Part shown: one piece after another, positions 1-8,807 of the stretch
Layout of the letters: every line of letters begins with the position of its first letter
How positions within the stretch are numbered: the stretch's first letter is position 1
Assembly: GCF_028690125.1 (NCBI RefSeq)
Contig: NZ_JAQVBV010000003.1
Coordinates: 186,001 to 250,000, forward strand
Length of the DNA: 64,000 nt
Reading direction: 5' to 3'
Source of the DNA: Bacteroides sp.
Lineage (GTDB): Bacteria; Bacteroidota; Bacteroidia; Bacteroidales; Bacteroidaceae
Position numbers and translations under genes: made by a program
Notes under the pieces: generated by a model
Databases searched by the model: none
Told to the model about the DNA's origin: nothing
Seen by the model: the letters and a program-made list of their open reading frames with translations, nothing else

Positions 1-1441
1 TAGCGTTGAAGTTAAATTCACAAGCAGGTTTGAGCAACAGTGCATAATCTTCTTTCGCATCCCAGTTGCGATAGATGCCTGATGCGGATAAAGCGACGAT
101 GTCTTTGTATTCATAGCTCACCTTCATTCCTGCATAAAAGTTATGAGAATTTGTCATAGCTAAGTTTAAGAACTGATAGGGCATCGGTGCGCTGTCGGGA
201 CCGGCATTGTTATCTACTTCCTCACTTACCTGAAATAAATCGTCTTTCAAGTCCTGATATCCACCGTATAGGTTAAACCACAATCCCGGATAAGGACTTG
301 CCTTAAAACCTAGAGAAGCATTGAATTGCTCGTAGGTATCCTGAATGGCATTTACAGGGAGTGCGTATGGGCAAAGAACTTCCAGTCTGCGGAAATCATT
401 TACCAGTTTACCTCCGGTAGCCTGGGCATAAAGCACATAGCTTTCTGAAAAGATAAATTGGGCAACTACATCCGGAGAGACGCGGAGAGTCTTTCCGCTG
501 CCGAAAGATAAGTCTACATTCGCTCCTATGTGTAAGTTCCAGTTGTCATTGTGAAGTTTATAATAAGGATTCAGGTTCAATGCTGTACGGTCTTCATAAA
601 CAGGTATCTCGTTCAATTTAAGATCCTTGTTGTAGAAGATATTGCGCATATCCAATCCGATGTTGATACTCTGTTCATCACTGATGGTTCCACCAATAAA
701 GCCCTTTGTATGTATTTGGGTTTCTCCTAATGTTTCGGTGAAGAACAGGCTGTTATTATTCTGACGGTTATACATCATGAAGTTTGTCTCGGCATTGAAT
801 AATACCGGAGAACTCTCATCCGTAGATTTTACTCCTAAATGAAAATCTCCTTCGGTAAATTTCTGTTTACCCGGTTCGTGAGGAGCGAGGTTGAAGTTGC
901 TGAGTCCGAAGTTTGCACCGATGTTGAGATCCACCTTGTTGAATTGGTGGGTATAATCCATGTTGGCACGCGTACGGTAATAGTATGCTTTCCACTTCTC
1001 TTCTTGCGTCGGTACGGTCAGTTTCCCGTCCATGCCATCCATTTGAAACCGAAGGTTTAATTTATCTCTGTTCGATATGTTGAACAGATAATTGGCAAGT
1101 ACATCCAGATTGCCATAATTACCATATCCGGCACGTACGTAGCCGGGTTTGCTGTTAGGTTCGATTTCCATTCCGGTATAAGGACGCATCAAATCTGTCG
1201 GAATAGAACTTGCCGGAAAAAATCCGATAGCATATTCCACCTCTTTTTTAGTGATGGTCGGTTCTTCTACTTTGGGGAGGACGTTTACTTTGGAAGCGTC
1301 CATAATATCGGGATTATATTCTTGTTCTACCACTACTGTACGGTTCATGGTAGTATCTTTAGGTTGAGTCTGGGCGTGGAGGCCAAATGGCATTAAAATA
1401 GCTAGAGTAAGCCCTCCTGTTATATAAAGAGATCGTTTCAT
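1..1441 (-). CDS. Outer-membrane beta-barrel protein (TonB-dependent-receptor-like), partial
   Basis: Only the first 480 codons lie in the window; the gene runs off the left edge. The ATG at 1441 opens a signal peptide (hydrophobic core at about residues 5-20, likely cleavage near LHAQ, residues 21-24). After a short linker the sequence becomes long alternating aromatic and polar strands rich in Gly, Tyr and Asn (for example residues around GYVRAGYGNYGN), as in outer-membrane barrels. I see neither a carboxypeptidase-like N-terminal domain nor a clear TonB plug in the visible part, unlike SusC. It follows the TPR gene by 13 bp on the same strand, so the two are probably co-transcribed. A partner role in envelope assembly or transport is inference; the substrate is unknown. 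Confidence 0.7.
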   Translation of the reverse strand, partial: MKRSLYITGGLTLAILMPFGLHAQTQPKDTTMNRTVVVEQEYNPDIMDASKVNVLPKVEEPTITKKEVEYAIGFFPASSIPTDLMRPYTGMEIEPNSKPGYVRAGYGNYGNLDVLANYLFNISNRDKLNLRFQMDGMDGKLTVPTQEEKWKAYYYRTRANMDYTHQFNKVDLNIGANFGLSNFNLAPHEPGKQKFTEGDFHLGVKSTDESSPVLFNAETNFMMYNRQNNNSLFFTETLGETQIHTKGFIGGTISDEQSINIGLDMRNIFYNKDLKLNEIPVYEDRTALNLNPYYKLHNDNWNLHIGANVDLSFGSGKTLRVSPDVVAQFIFSESYVLYAQATGGKLVNDFRRLEVLCPYALPVNAIQDTYEQFNASLGFKASPYPGLWFNLYGGYQDLKDDLFQVSEEVDNNAGPDSAPMPYQFLNLAMTNSHNFYAGMKVSYEYKDIVALSASGIYRNWDAKEDYALLLKPACEFNFNA

Positions 1442-1454
1442 ATTCTTCAAACTT

Positions 1455-4400
1455 TTACTTATTTAGTTTCTGTAGTCTACTTTCAATCATGCTCTCGATG
1501 TCGTCATCACCTTTGTAATTCTGCTGCAAACTTAACAGATATTGGCGTGCATCCAGGTCTTTACCCATAGCTACGTACACATCAGATAAAAGGACGAAAC
1601 TACGTGCAAGCCAGTAGGCATGAGGGGTACTCTGTTCGATATAACCGAGTAGCTCTTTCTCAGCTGCCGTATATTGATGCGTATCGTAAAGTGATTGTGC
1701 AACAAGGTATTTGGCTTCTGCACCATACAGATTACGGGTGTCTTTGGCAAGCTCACGCAGGTCAGCCAAGGCTTTCTGATCAGCTTTTTGCTTTATATAC
1801 GCTTTGCCACGATAGTAAAGTGCTTCGTTTTTCAGTTCAGGGCTTAGTTTGGCTTCAGCCAAGAGGTCTGTTGCTGCCTGAATCGTTTCTACATCGTCTC
1901 TCAACGCATATGCGCAACGCAGGATACCTGTTTCGGCAAGTTGGCGGCGCTCTACGTTACTTGCTTTTTCTTTCAGCATCTTGTAGCTAGCCAATGCTTC
2001 CGCCATCTGTAACTTATTGAATTGTACATCTGCACGCATCATCAATGCTTCTTCGGCAAATGGGTTATTAGGATATTCAAGTAACTTGCCGGAGTGTTGC
2101 AATACCATATCATAATTCTTTTGCTCGTTCCAGATGAGACAGAGGTAGTAATGCGCATTCAGGCTCAAGGCTCCTTCCGGGAAGGTTTGCAGATATTTCT
2201 CAAGGCTTCCCTTAGCTTCTTCTGTCCGTCCTTTCATATAAATCTTTTCGGCAGCAACGTAAGTCAGCGAGTCCTGCTCGTTGGCGTCGAAGCGAATATT
2301 TCCCGGCATTGCATTGGCTAAAGCAGCAAATTCGTCGATGCGGTTCATATCAACATAGATTGACTTCAAGTCGCGCATAGCCAGACGAGCTTCTTCACTG
2401 CCCGGATATTTCTCAACGACTTGTTTGTAAGCTGGGATAGCCTGATTGAAATCTCCGTTCTGGTAATATAGTAAGCCGATTTCTGTAGCTGCTTTCCGGC
2501 TGACAGGACTTTCGGGGTATCTGTTAAGTAATTCTTTGAAAGCGTTAATTGCCTGACCGTTGTTTTCCATCAACACATAGGAACGTCCCTTTTCATATAG
2601 GGCATTCACTGCATAAGGGGAAGACGGGTACTTGCCAACCAGACGATTTAAAAGAGTAATCTTACCAGTGTAGTCTTTTTGCAGACCCGAAACAAGGGCT
2701 AGTTGATAGAAAGAATAGTCTCCGGAAGGAGTATTCATTTGCTCAGCCTGTGAATAATAACGTTTGGCTTCTTCAAAGTCACGTATATTCAAATGGCAGT
2801 CACCGATACGGTTGTAAGCATCTGCCAAAGCAGTTGTGTTTTCACCTTTCTCCAACTGAACGTATTTCTGGAAATAATTGCTTGCTTGGTGGTAGTCTTT
2901 GCGGTGGAAAGCAATGTATCCCAAGTTGTAGTTGGCGAGCGCATACATTTCATTATTAGGTTGTGACGTAAGTTGCAGATAGGCGTTGAAGTCACGGGCA
3001 GCTTCGGTCATTCGATTCAGACGGTAGTATGATTCGCCACACCAATAATAAGCATCCGCTTTTGTCTGGCGATTGTATTGACCAAGGGCGATGGATTGGT
3101 TCAGATAGCTGAGTGCTTGCTCAAAGTTGGCATTGGCAAACGCTTGTGTACCTAGCTGGAACAAAATTTTCTGTTTAGCTTCCAATATTTGTGCGCTTGG
3201 GCGGGTGATACGGTCGATTGACTTTAAAGCGGCTTCATAGCTGCGGGTAGTCATATAAACTTCCACCAGATAGCTACTCACTTTTTCGGCATACGGAGAA
3301 GTCGGGAATTCATTCAGGAATTTCTCAAATGCAGTAACTGATTCACCGAAAGCAGAGAAAGAGGTTTCGTGCAGACATAGTGCGTAATTGTAAGCTGCCT
3401 GTTCCTTCACTTGAAGGTCAGCGTCAGAAGCAGCCGCCTGTTCGAAAGCCATACGGGCTTTGTTTTTCTCTGCTAATTGCAGGTAAGAAAGTCCCATATG
3501 CAGGTTTGCATTTTGTGTCAGGGCATCGTTGATTGTGGTAACTCTACCCAGCGTTTCAGCAGCTTTGGTATAAACTTTCGTCTGATAATAAGAAAGACCT
3601 AACATATAAAGAGCATCGCGCCGTGGAGCGGATTGATCTCTGTCCAGGTAATTGTTGAATGCTTCTACTGCCTCCTGATATTGTCCGAAATGATAATAAG
3701 CATCTCCTAAAATACGATACATCTCAGCAGCGTGCTCGTTATTGGGATAAGCCGACAAATAGTTTTGTGCTACAATCTGCGCCTTATCATAGTTTTTCTT
3801 GATTGCGTATATTTCTGCAATATAATAAGGCACTAATGCTTTGTACTTCGGATCGTCCTGTAAAGGGAGGAAGTCTTTTAATGCTTCATCGTAGCGTTTT
3901 TGTGAATATCGGATGTATGCCAGATAGTAGCTGCAATCCTTGGCATATGTAGAACTGCTGGCACGCAATGTTTCAAACCAGATAGCCGCTTCCTTCAGGT
4001 TATCGGTTTTCAGGTAACAAGTGGCCAACTGATAGGTGAAATCGTCACGTTCTTCATTACTCAATAAGTCGAGTCGGGCGGAGTTGAAAAGAGCCAGTGC
4101 TTCGTCATACTTCCCTTCGTAGAAATAGCAAGAGGCTATAAGTGCATAAATACGGTTGGCGTAAGGCGTATCCGGATAATGGTCGAGATACCCACGCAGC
4201 AGTTCGATACGGTTTTTGTCTTTCAGTTCATAAGCCGAACTGACCAACATATATTCAGCTTCCTGAAGAAGACTTGCTACTGGTTTTTGTTTGACAAAAG
4301 CTTTCAGGGCAGGTACGGCTGCCGCATAATTCTTTTCAAAGAAAAGTTCTTTTCCTTCTTTGTAAAGGTTGTCAGGAGAAGTGATTTGTTCACTCGTCTG

Positions 4401-4466
4401 AGCCAATCCTATGATTGGTGTGCAGCAGATGGCTGTACAGATTAGTCTGGTAATTTCTTTTTTCAT
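1455..4466 (-). CDS. Large periplasmic tetratricopeptide (TPR) repeat protein
   Basis: A protein of about 1003 residues built almost wholly of TPR/Sel1-like helical repeats (recurring A-x-Y-x-L-A-x-x-Y and Y-P-x-S-x-x-A patterns, including many YPSSPYA/YPNNEHA turns) after an N-terminal signal peptide (MKKEITRLIC..., cleavage near LAQ). An in-frame ATG at 4493 would add nine residues, but the ATG at 4466 starts directly at a normal Lys-rich signal peptide, so I prefer it. TPR solenoids are protein-binding scaffolds; no catalytic domain is visible. The outer-membrane barrel gene follows 13 bp downstream, suggesting a periplasmic scaffold working with that barrel. The precise role is unknown. 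Confidence 0.85.
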   Translation of the reverse strand: MKKEITRLICTAICCTPIIGLAQTSEQITSPDNLYKEGKELFFEKNYAAAVPALKAFVKQKPVASLLQEAEYMLVSSAYELKDKNRIELLRGYLDHYPDTPYANRIYALIASCYFYEGKYDEALALFNSARLDLLSNEERDDFTYQLATCYLKTDNLKEAAIWFETLRASSSTYAKDCSYYLAYIRYSQKRYDEALKDFLPLQDDPKYKALVPYYIAEIYAIKKNYDKAQIVAQNYLSAYPNNEHAAEMYRILGDAYYHFGQYQEAVEAFNNYLDRDQSAPRRDALYMLGLSYYQTKVYTKAAETLGRVTTINDALTQNANLHMGLSYLQLAEKNKARMAFEQAAASDADLQVKEQAAYNYALCLHETSFSAFGESVTAFEKFLNEFPTSPYAEKVSSYLVEVYMTTRSYEAALKSIDRITRPSAQILEAKQKILFQLGTQAFANANFEQALSYLNQSIALGQYNRQTKADAYYWCGESYYRLNRMTEAARDFNAYLQLTSQPNNEMYALANYNLGYIAFHRKDYHQASNYFQKYVQLEKGENTTALADAYNRIGDCHLNIRDFEEAKRYYSQAEQMNTPSGDYSFYQLALVSGLQKDYTGKITLLNRLVGKYPSSPYAVNALYEKGRSYVLMENNGQAINAFKELLNRYPESPVSRKAATEIGLLYYQNGDFNQAIPAYKQVVEKYPGSEEARLAMRDLKSIYVDMNRIDEFAALANAMPGNIRFDANEQDSLTYVAAEKIYMKGRTEEAKGSLEKYLQTFPEGALSLNAHYYLCLIWNEQKNYDMVLQHSGKLLEYPNNPFAEEALMMRADVQFNKLQMAEALASYKMLKEKASNVERRQLAETGILRCAYALRDDVETIQAATDLLAEAKLSPELKNEALYYRGKAYIKQKADQKALADLRELAKDTRNLYGAEAKYLVAQSLYDTHQYTAAEKELLGYIEQSTPHAYWLARSFVLLSDVYVAMGKDLDARQYLLSLQQNYKGDDDIESMIESRLQKLNK

Positions 4467-4519
4467 AAGCGGGTATTTATGCAAAGGTGCCATTATCGTT
4501 ATTAAACAAATGGCGGTTA

Positions 4520-4527
4520 CAAAGATA
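4520..4527 (-). promoter_or_regulatory. -7 promoter box for the TPR-barrel operon
   Basis: On the minus strand this reads TATCTTTG, a full match to the Bacteroides -7 consensus TAnnTTTG, 53 bp upstream of the chosen TPR start. The region further upstream is A/T rich with no clear -33 TTTG. Confidence 0.55.
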
Positions 4528-4566
4528 ATGATAAAAATAAAATATGCCTGTATTTTAATGCTTTAT

Positions 4567-5085
4567 CTATATAGATAAGAACTTTTTAAGCCCCTGACGG
4601 ATAGAATTCAGCCCGAATTCCTCGGGATTGATCTCCGGCAAAGGTATAAAAAACGAGTCGGATACATCGTCCATTGCAGAGATGTGTTCCGTATTTTCTA
4701 CGGTACAACGGAAAAACATATCCAGTGTATGAACCGGAAAACCGGAATAAATATAGATATTGGGCAGTGAAAATAAGTAAGCGGTCTCTTTTACTTTCAG
4801 GCCGGTTTCCTCCATGACTTCGCGGGCAACACCTTCTTCGCCTGTCTCGTTCATATCAATAAAACCTCCCGGAAGATCGAGCGTTCCTTTTGCCGGCTCT
4901 TTGGCACGACGGCAAACCAATAACTCGTTTTTATCATTCAGAATAAGTGCAACCGTTGCCGATGAAGGATTGAAATAGTAAACAAAGCCGCAAGTTGCAC
5001 ATTTTTTAGACTTCTCATTATGGATATCAAAATGAGAAGAGCCACATTCCGGGCAATATAGGAATTGGGAAAGAGGATGTTTCAT
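4567..5085 (-). CDS. NUDIX hydrolase with N-terminal zinc ribbon
   Basis: Hydrolase of nucleoside-diphosphate-linked compounds (NADH pyrophosphatase/ADP-ribose-type superfamily); the exact substrate cannot be read from sequence. Residues 11-32 form a zinc ribbon with two C-x2-C pairs (CPEC, CATC). The NUDIX box spans about residues 74-96, in the order Gly-Gly-Phe, Glu80, then R-E-V-x-E-E-x-G-L, so the metal-binding glutamates are intact. I start at the ATG at 5085; a GTG one codon earlier is possible. It is a single gene with its own promoter, divergent from ahpC across a 245-bp gap. The pairing with the peroxide genes may be coincidental. Confidence 0.85.
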   Translation of the reverse strand: MKHPLSQFLYCPECGSSHFDIHNEKSKKCATCGFVYYFNPSSATVALILNDKNELLVCRRAKEPAKGTLDLPGGFIDMNETGEEGVAREVMEETGLKVKETAYLFSLPNIYIYSGFPVHTLDMFFRCTVENTEHISAMDDVSDSFFIPLPEINPEEFGLNSIRQGLKKFLSI

Positions 5086-5118
5086 CACTACCTAAAATAG
5101 TTTTTTGTATTATTGGTA

Positions 5119-5126
5119 CAAAAATA
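5119..5126 (-). promoter_or_regulatory. -7 promoter box for the NUDIX gene
   Basis: Minus-strand TATTTTTG, matching TAnnTTTG, 33 bp upstream of the ATG. Confidence 0.45.
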
Positions 5127-5175
5127 CACAGAATTAGTTATTAATGGGCATTACTTATATAACTTTAAGTAAATC

Positions 5176-5211
5176 ATTAGTTTCATCTATCAGGGCATAG
5201 ATTTATTCGAT
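5176..5211 (+). promoter_or_regulatory. Possible OxyR operator upstream of ahpC
   Basis: Two 15-bp segments (5176-5190 and 5197-5211) each match 8 of the 10 fixed positions of the OxyR half-site ATAGnTnnnAnCTAT. They are spaced 6 bp apart rather than the usual 7. The site lies just upstream of the ahpC -35-equivalent region, where an activator would bind. OxyR control of ahpCF is known in Bacteroides; this site is an inference from pattern. Confidence 0.4.
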
Positions 5212-5245
5212 TGGACTTTTCTTGCAAAGGCACCCACTCTGCCTT

Positions 5246-5253
5246 TATCTTTG
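5246..5253 (+). promoter_or_regulatory. -7 promoter box of ahpCF
   Basis: TATCTTTG with a TTG at 5222-5224, 21 bp upstream. It lies 77 bp before the ahpC ATG, giving a leader of about 70 nt. Confidence 0.6.
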
Positions 5254-5330
5254 CATCAGAAACGAAAAACAAAAAAACGTTTCTACTGTTATAAGTCAAT
5301 CAATTAAAAATAATAAAAAGTAAAAAGATT

Positions 5331-5897
5331 ATGGAACCAATATTAAATTCTCAACTTCCCGAATTCAGTGTTCAGGCTTTTCACAACGGAGTTTTCAAAA
5401 CTATCACTAACAAAGATCTGAAAGGTAAATGGGCGATTCTTTTCTTCTACCCTGCCGACTTTACTTTCGTATGTCCCACAGAGCTGGTGGATATGGCTGA
5501 GAAGTACGACAAGTTCAAGGAGATGGGAGTGGAAATTTATTCGGTAAGTACTGATTCACATTTTGTACACAAAGCTTGGCATGATACTTCTGAAAGTATC
5601 CGTAAGATTCAGTATCCGATGCTGGCAGACCCGACCGGTGCGTTGAGCCGTGCACTGGGTGTTTATATTGAAGAGGAAGGAATGGCTTACCGTGGCACGT
5701 TCGTAGTAAATCCGGAAGGAAAGATTAAAATCGTTGAACTGAATGATAATAATATTGGTCGTGACGCCAGCGAATTACTTCGTAAAGTAGAAGCTGCTCA
5801 GTTTGTAGCGACTCATGTAGGAGAAGTTTGCCCGGCTAAGTGGAAGAAGGGTGAATCTACTCTGAAACCGAGTATTGATCTGGTAGGTAAAATTTGA
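5331..5897 (+). CDS. ahpC: Alkyl hydroperoxide reductase subunit C (peroxiredoxin)
   Basis: Typical 2-Cys peroxiredoxin of 188 residues that reduces H2O2 and organic hydroperoxides in the cytoplasm and is re-reduced by AhpF. The peroxidatic cysteine is Cys48 in the FVCPTE motif, and the resolving cysteine is Cys167 in the C-terminal EVCPAKW motif; both are intact and the length is normal. ahpF follows after 84 bp containing a hairpin with a T-run, which should make ahpC transcripts more abundant than ahpCF read-through. An OxyR-like site and a strong -7 box lie upstream, consistent with peroxide induction. Confidence 0.97.
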   Translation: MEPILNSQLPEFSVQAFHNGVFKTITNKDLKGKWAILFFYPADFTFVCPTELVDMAEKYDKFKEMGVEIYSVSTDSHFVHKAWHDTSESIRKIQYPMLADPTGALSRALGVYIEEEGMAYRGTFVVNPEGKIKIVELNDNNIGRDASELLRKVEAAQFVATHVGEVCPAKWKKGESTLKPSIDLVGKI

Positions 5898-5921
5898 TAA
5901 ACTGCCTTGAATATGTATACG

Positions 5922-5958
5922 AAAGGTCGGTAACGGGGAACGCTGCCGACCTTTTTTT
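5922..5958 (+). terminator. Hairpin with T-run between ahpC and ahpF
   Basis: Nine-base stem AAAGGTCGG (5922-5930) pairs with CCGACCTTT (5946-5954), followed by a run of T. It lies inside the operon, so it probably acts as a partial terminator or mRNA stabiliser that sets the AhpC:AhpF ratio. Confidence 0.7.
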
Positions 5959-5981
5959 AAAGAAATAAAAGGAGAGAAGAT

Positions 5982-7532
5982 ATGTTAGATTCAGCATTAA
6001 AAGAACAATTAAAAGGTATATTCGCCGGATTGGCGGCGAATTTTACCTTCGCCATAAATGTATCGTCACAACACGAAAACCGGAATGAGCTACTGGAGCT
6101 TCTGGGAGATGTAGCTGCTTGTTCCGATCACCTGACTTGCACTGTGGAGGAAGGAGACGGGTTGCAGTTTACGATCTTGAAGAATGGTGCCCCTACCGGT
6201 ATTACTTTTAGAGGAATCCCTAATGGACACGAATTTACTTCTTTGCTACTTGCTATCCTGAATCTCGATGGTAAGGGCAAAAACTTCCCCGACGAGGGGG
6301 TATGTAGCCGCGTAAAGGCACTGAAGGGGCCCATTCGGCTGACTACATATATATCGCTGACTTGTACCAACTGTCCGGACGTAGTGCAGGCTTTGAATGC
6401 CATGACTACGCTGAACCCGTCTATTTCGCATGAGATGGTGGACGGAGCTTTGAATCAGGCAGAAGTAGAGGCCTTGAAGATTCAAGGAGTGCCTTCTGTA
6501 TTTGCTGACGGAAAATTGATTCATGTTGGTCGCGGTGAGTTTGGCGAATTACTGGCGAAACTTGAAGAGCAGTATGGCGTGGATGAGGCTTCGCTTTCGA
6601 CAGAGGAGAAGCAATATGATGTAATTGTAGCCGGAGGAGGACCTGCGGGTGTTTCTGCTGCTATCTATTCTGTACGGAAAGGACTGAAAGTTGCAATTGT
6701 TGCAGAACGGATAGGCGGTCAGGTGAAGGAGACAGTAGGAATCGAGAATCTGATTTCTGTTCCGGAAACTACGGGAAATGAGCTGGCTGATAACCTGAAA
6801 ACTCATTTACTCCGTTATCCGGTAGATTTGCTGGAACATCGGAAGATTGAAAAGCTGGAAATTGCGGGGAAAGAAAAACTAGTCACTACCTCTGTAGGTG
6901 AGAAACTGGTTACTCCTGCATTGATTATTGCAACGGGGGCAAGTTGGCGTAAACTGAATGTTCCGGGAGAAACAGAATATATCGGGAGAGGTGTTGCTTT
7001 CTGTCCTCATTGTGACGGTCCTTTCTACGCAGACAAACACGTAGCGGTAGTTGGCGGTGGAAATTCCGGTGTGGAAGCAGCTATTGATCTGGCAGGGATA
7101 TGTTCCAGGGTTACCGTATTCGAGTTTATGGATGAACTGAAAGCTGATCAGGTCCTTCAGGAAAAACTCAGAAGTTTGCCGAATGTAGAGGTGTATGTAA
7201 GTTCGCAGACTACCGAAGTTATCGGTAATGGAGATAAACTGACTGCCCTGCGTGTGAAAGACCGTAAAACGGAGGAAGAACGTTTGGTAGAGCTGGACGG
7301 AGTATTCGTACAGATCGGATTGACAGCCAATAGTGGAGTATTTCGTGAACTGGTGGAGACTAATCGTGCAGGTGAGATCGTGATCGATGCTTTTTGCCGT
7401 ACCAATGTTACGGGGATTTATGCGGCGGGAGATGTGTCTACCGTGCCCTACAAACAGATTATTATTTCTATGGGCGAAGGCGCAAAAGCTGCACTTTCTG
7501 CCTTTGATGATCGGGTCAGAGGAAACATCTGA
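5982..7532 (+). CDS. ahpF: Alkyl hydroperoxide reductase subunit F (NADH-dependent flavoprotein)
   Basis: Disulfide reductase of 516 residues that passes electrons from NADH through FAD to AhpC. Order: N-terminal tandem thioredoxin-fold domain with redox pair Cys128/Cys131 (TCTNCPD), then a FAD-binding domain starting near residue 210 (GGGPAGVSAA), the thioredoxin-reductase-type pair Cys341/Cys344 (FCPHCDG), an NAD-binding GGGNSGVEAA motif, and a C-terminal FAD motif (YAAGDVS). Full length for the family. It has an unusually clear Shine-Dalgarno (AAGGAGAG about 10 bp before the ATG), rare in Bacteroides; this may support translation of the shorter read-through or processed message. Confidence 0.97.
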   Translation: MLDSALKEQLKGIFAGLAANFTFAINVSSQHENRNELLELLGDVAACSDHLTCTVEEGDGLQFTILKNGAPTGITFRGIPNGHEFTSLLLAILNLDGKGKNFPDEGVCSRVKALKGPIRLTTYISLTCTNCPDVVQALNAMTTLNPSISHEMVDGALNQAEVEALKIQGVPSVFADGKLIHVGRGEFGELLAKLEEQYGVDEASLSTEEKQYDVIVAGGGPAGVSAAIYSVRKGLKVAIVAERIGGQVKETVGIENLISVPETTGNELADNLKTHLLRYPVDLLEHRKIEKLEIAGKEKLVTTSVGEKLVTPALIIATGASWRKLNVPGETEYIGRGVAFCPHCDGPFYADKHVAVVGGGNSGVEAAIDLAGICSRVTVFEFMDELKADQVLQEKLRSLPNVEVYVSSQTTEVIGNGDKLTALRVKDRKTEEERLVELDGVFVQIGLTANSGVFRELVETNRAGEIVIDAFCRTNVTGIYAAGDVSTVPYKQIIISMGEGAKAALSAFDDRVRGNI

Positions 7533-7553
7533 TAAATATAAAAAGTTGATAAT

Positions 7554-7600
7554 AAAAGCTATAAAGGTATGACTACATATCTTTGTAGCTTTTTGTTTTT
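7554..7600 (+). terminator. Terminator after ahpF
   Basis: AAAAGCTATAAAG (7554-7566) pairs with CTTTGTAGCTTTT (7581-7593) apart from one mismatch, followed by a T-rich tract to about 7602. Confidence 0.7.
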
Positions 7601-7612
7601 TTCTTACCTTTG
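7582..7612 (+). promoter_or_regulatory. Promoter of the secreted endonuclease/exonuclease/phosphatase gene
   Basis: TTTG at 7582-7585 and TACCTTTG at 7605-7612 are separated by 19 bp, matching both Bacteroides promoter elements, 24 bp before the ATG. The -33 element overlaps the ahpF terminator stem. Confidence 0.6.
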
Positions 7613-7636
7613 GGAAGTCTAATAATTATAAATTGA

Positions 7637-8398
7637 ATGAAAAACATGAAAAGTATCTTTTTATTGATTCTTACGAGTCTCTTTATTCTTTCGGCACAAG
7701 CCCAGCATACATTGAAGCTGATGAGTTATAACGTCAAAAATGCAAATGGCATGGATAATGTCTGTAATTACCAGCGTATAGCAAATGTAATTAATAAAGC
7801 TGCCCCCGATATTGTAGCTGTGCAGGAATTGGACAGTATGACTAACCGGAGTGGGAAGAAATATGTATTGGGTGAACTTGCCGAACTTACCGGGATGCAC
7901 GCGTATTATGCTCCGGCTATAAATCATGATGGAGGAAAGTATGGAATCGGACTATTGTCTAAAAATGTTCCGATTCGTTTGCAGACTATGGCTTTACCGG
8001 GAAAAGAAGAAGCGCGTATGCTGATTCTGGCAGAATTTAAAGATTACATTTATTGTTGCACTCATATGTCACTTACAGAAGCGGATCGTATAAAGTCCTT
8101 ACAGATACTCAAGGATTTTGTTTCCTCTTCTAATTCTAAGAAGCCATTGTTTCTGGCAGGGGATATGAATGCCCAACCAGATTCTGAGTTTATAAAGGGG
8201 TTACAAACAGATTTTCAGATCATATCCAATCCTCAGCAATATACTTTTCCCTCTTCTAAACCTAAAATTACTATAGATTATATTGTAGCTTTAAAGCGGA
8301 ACATGAAAGGATTTACTGTTAAATCTGCCGAAGTTCTGAATGAGCCTGTGGCATCCGATCATCGTCCATTGATTGTAGAACTACGTATGGCAAAATAG
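7637..8398 (+). CDS. Secreted endonuclease/exonuclease/phosphatase-family hydrolase
   Basis: Metal-dependent phosphoesterase fold, 253 residues, with a signal peptide (cleavage near SAQAQ, residue about 22), so it acts in the periplasm or outside. Family landmarks are visible: MSYNVKNAN near the N-terminus, VAVQELD (metal-binding Glu), a central THMSL histidine, LAGDMNAQPDS (catalytic Asp/Asn), TIDYIVA and the C-terminal SDHRPLIVEL (catalytic Asp-His). The family includes DNases, sphingomyelinases and inositol phosphatases; the sequence does not say which activity this has. The ATG at 7637 is chosen; an ATG three codons later is equally possible. It is monocistronic. Confidence 0.85.
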   Translation: MKNMKSIFLLILTSLFILSAQAQHTLKLMSYNVKNANGMDNVCNYQRIANVINKAAPDIVAVQELDSMTNRSGKKYVLGELAELTGMHAYYAPAINHDGGKYGIGLLSKNVPIRLQTMALPGKEEARMLILAEFKDYIYCCTHMSLTEADRIKSLQILKDFVSSSNSKKPLFLAGDMNAQPDSEFIKGLQTDFQIISNPQQYTFPSSKPKITIDYIVALKRNMKGFTVKSAEVLNEPVASDHRPLIVELRMAK

Positions 8399-8807
8399 TT
8401 TCTCATATAATTCTGTTGTTGGTGAGGTAATTCAATCGCTATTCATCCGATTATTCTTATGCCTATTCATATATGAATAAGGTAGTTTTTTGTAAATTCA
8501 GATATATTTATTTTGTATTGTAAATATATAAAATAGGTTTTAAATAGTCTGTTTATTGCATTATATGGTAGTAAAACGATAGTGATGCTTGGCGATGTAA
8601 AAGATGAAACTATAAAAAAAGAGACTCTTCAAAAAAAATGAAGTAGTCTCTTTTGATGGAATATTATAATATTATCTAGTCGGAATAGATGATATAATTT
8701 TATGACTTTAGCGGAGCATTGGAGCCATCCTCTATCTTTTCAACTTTCACTTGATTTTTATTTATCGGTACAAGCTATTAGCTTTAATCCTTGTTTTTTA
8801 TCCTAAG
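8399..8807. other. Convergent intergenic region
   Basis: 409 bp between two converging genes. It is A/T rich and contains the bidirectional terminator at 8617-8654 and a small perfect palindrome (AAGCTATTAGCTT, about 8772-8784). I see no ORF longer than a few codons that looks real and no RNA gene. Confidence 0.6.
8617..8654. terminator. Bidirectional terminator
   Basis: AAAAGAGACT plus CTTC (8617-8630) pairs with GAAG plus AGTCTCTTTT (8640-8654), with one bulged base. A and T runs flank both sides, so it can stop transcription from either direction. Confidence 0.75.

Noticed and set aside
1604..1990. 128-codon plus-strand ORF opposite the TPR gene
   Set aside because: It lies entirely inside the well-supported minus-strand TPR gene and has no domain or start signal; an antisense shadow of a repetitive coding sequence.
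4467..4493. Longer TPR protein starting at 4493
   Set aside because: The nine added residues precede an ordinary signal peptide; the ATG at 4466 is the natural start.
7578..7585. TATCTTTG as a -7 box for the secreted phosphoesterase gene
   Set aside because: It lies inside the ahpF terminator stem. The TACCTTTG at 7605-7612 with TTTG 19 bp upstream is a better promoter; the TTTG part of this word serves as its -33 element.
8585..8640. 16-codon ORF ending in the terminator at 8617-8654
   Set aside because: Its 3' half lies in the hairpin and it has no coding features. Chance ORF.
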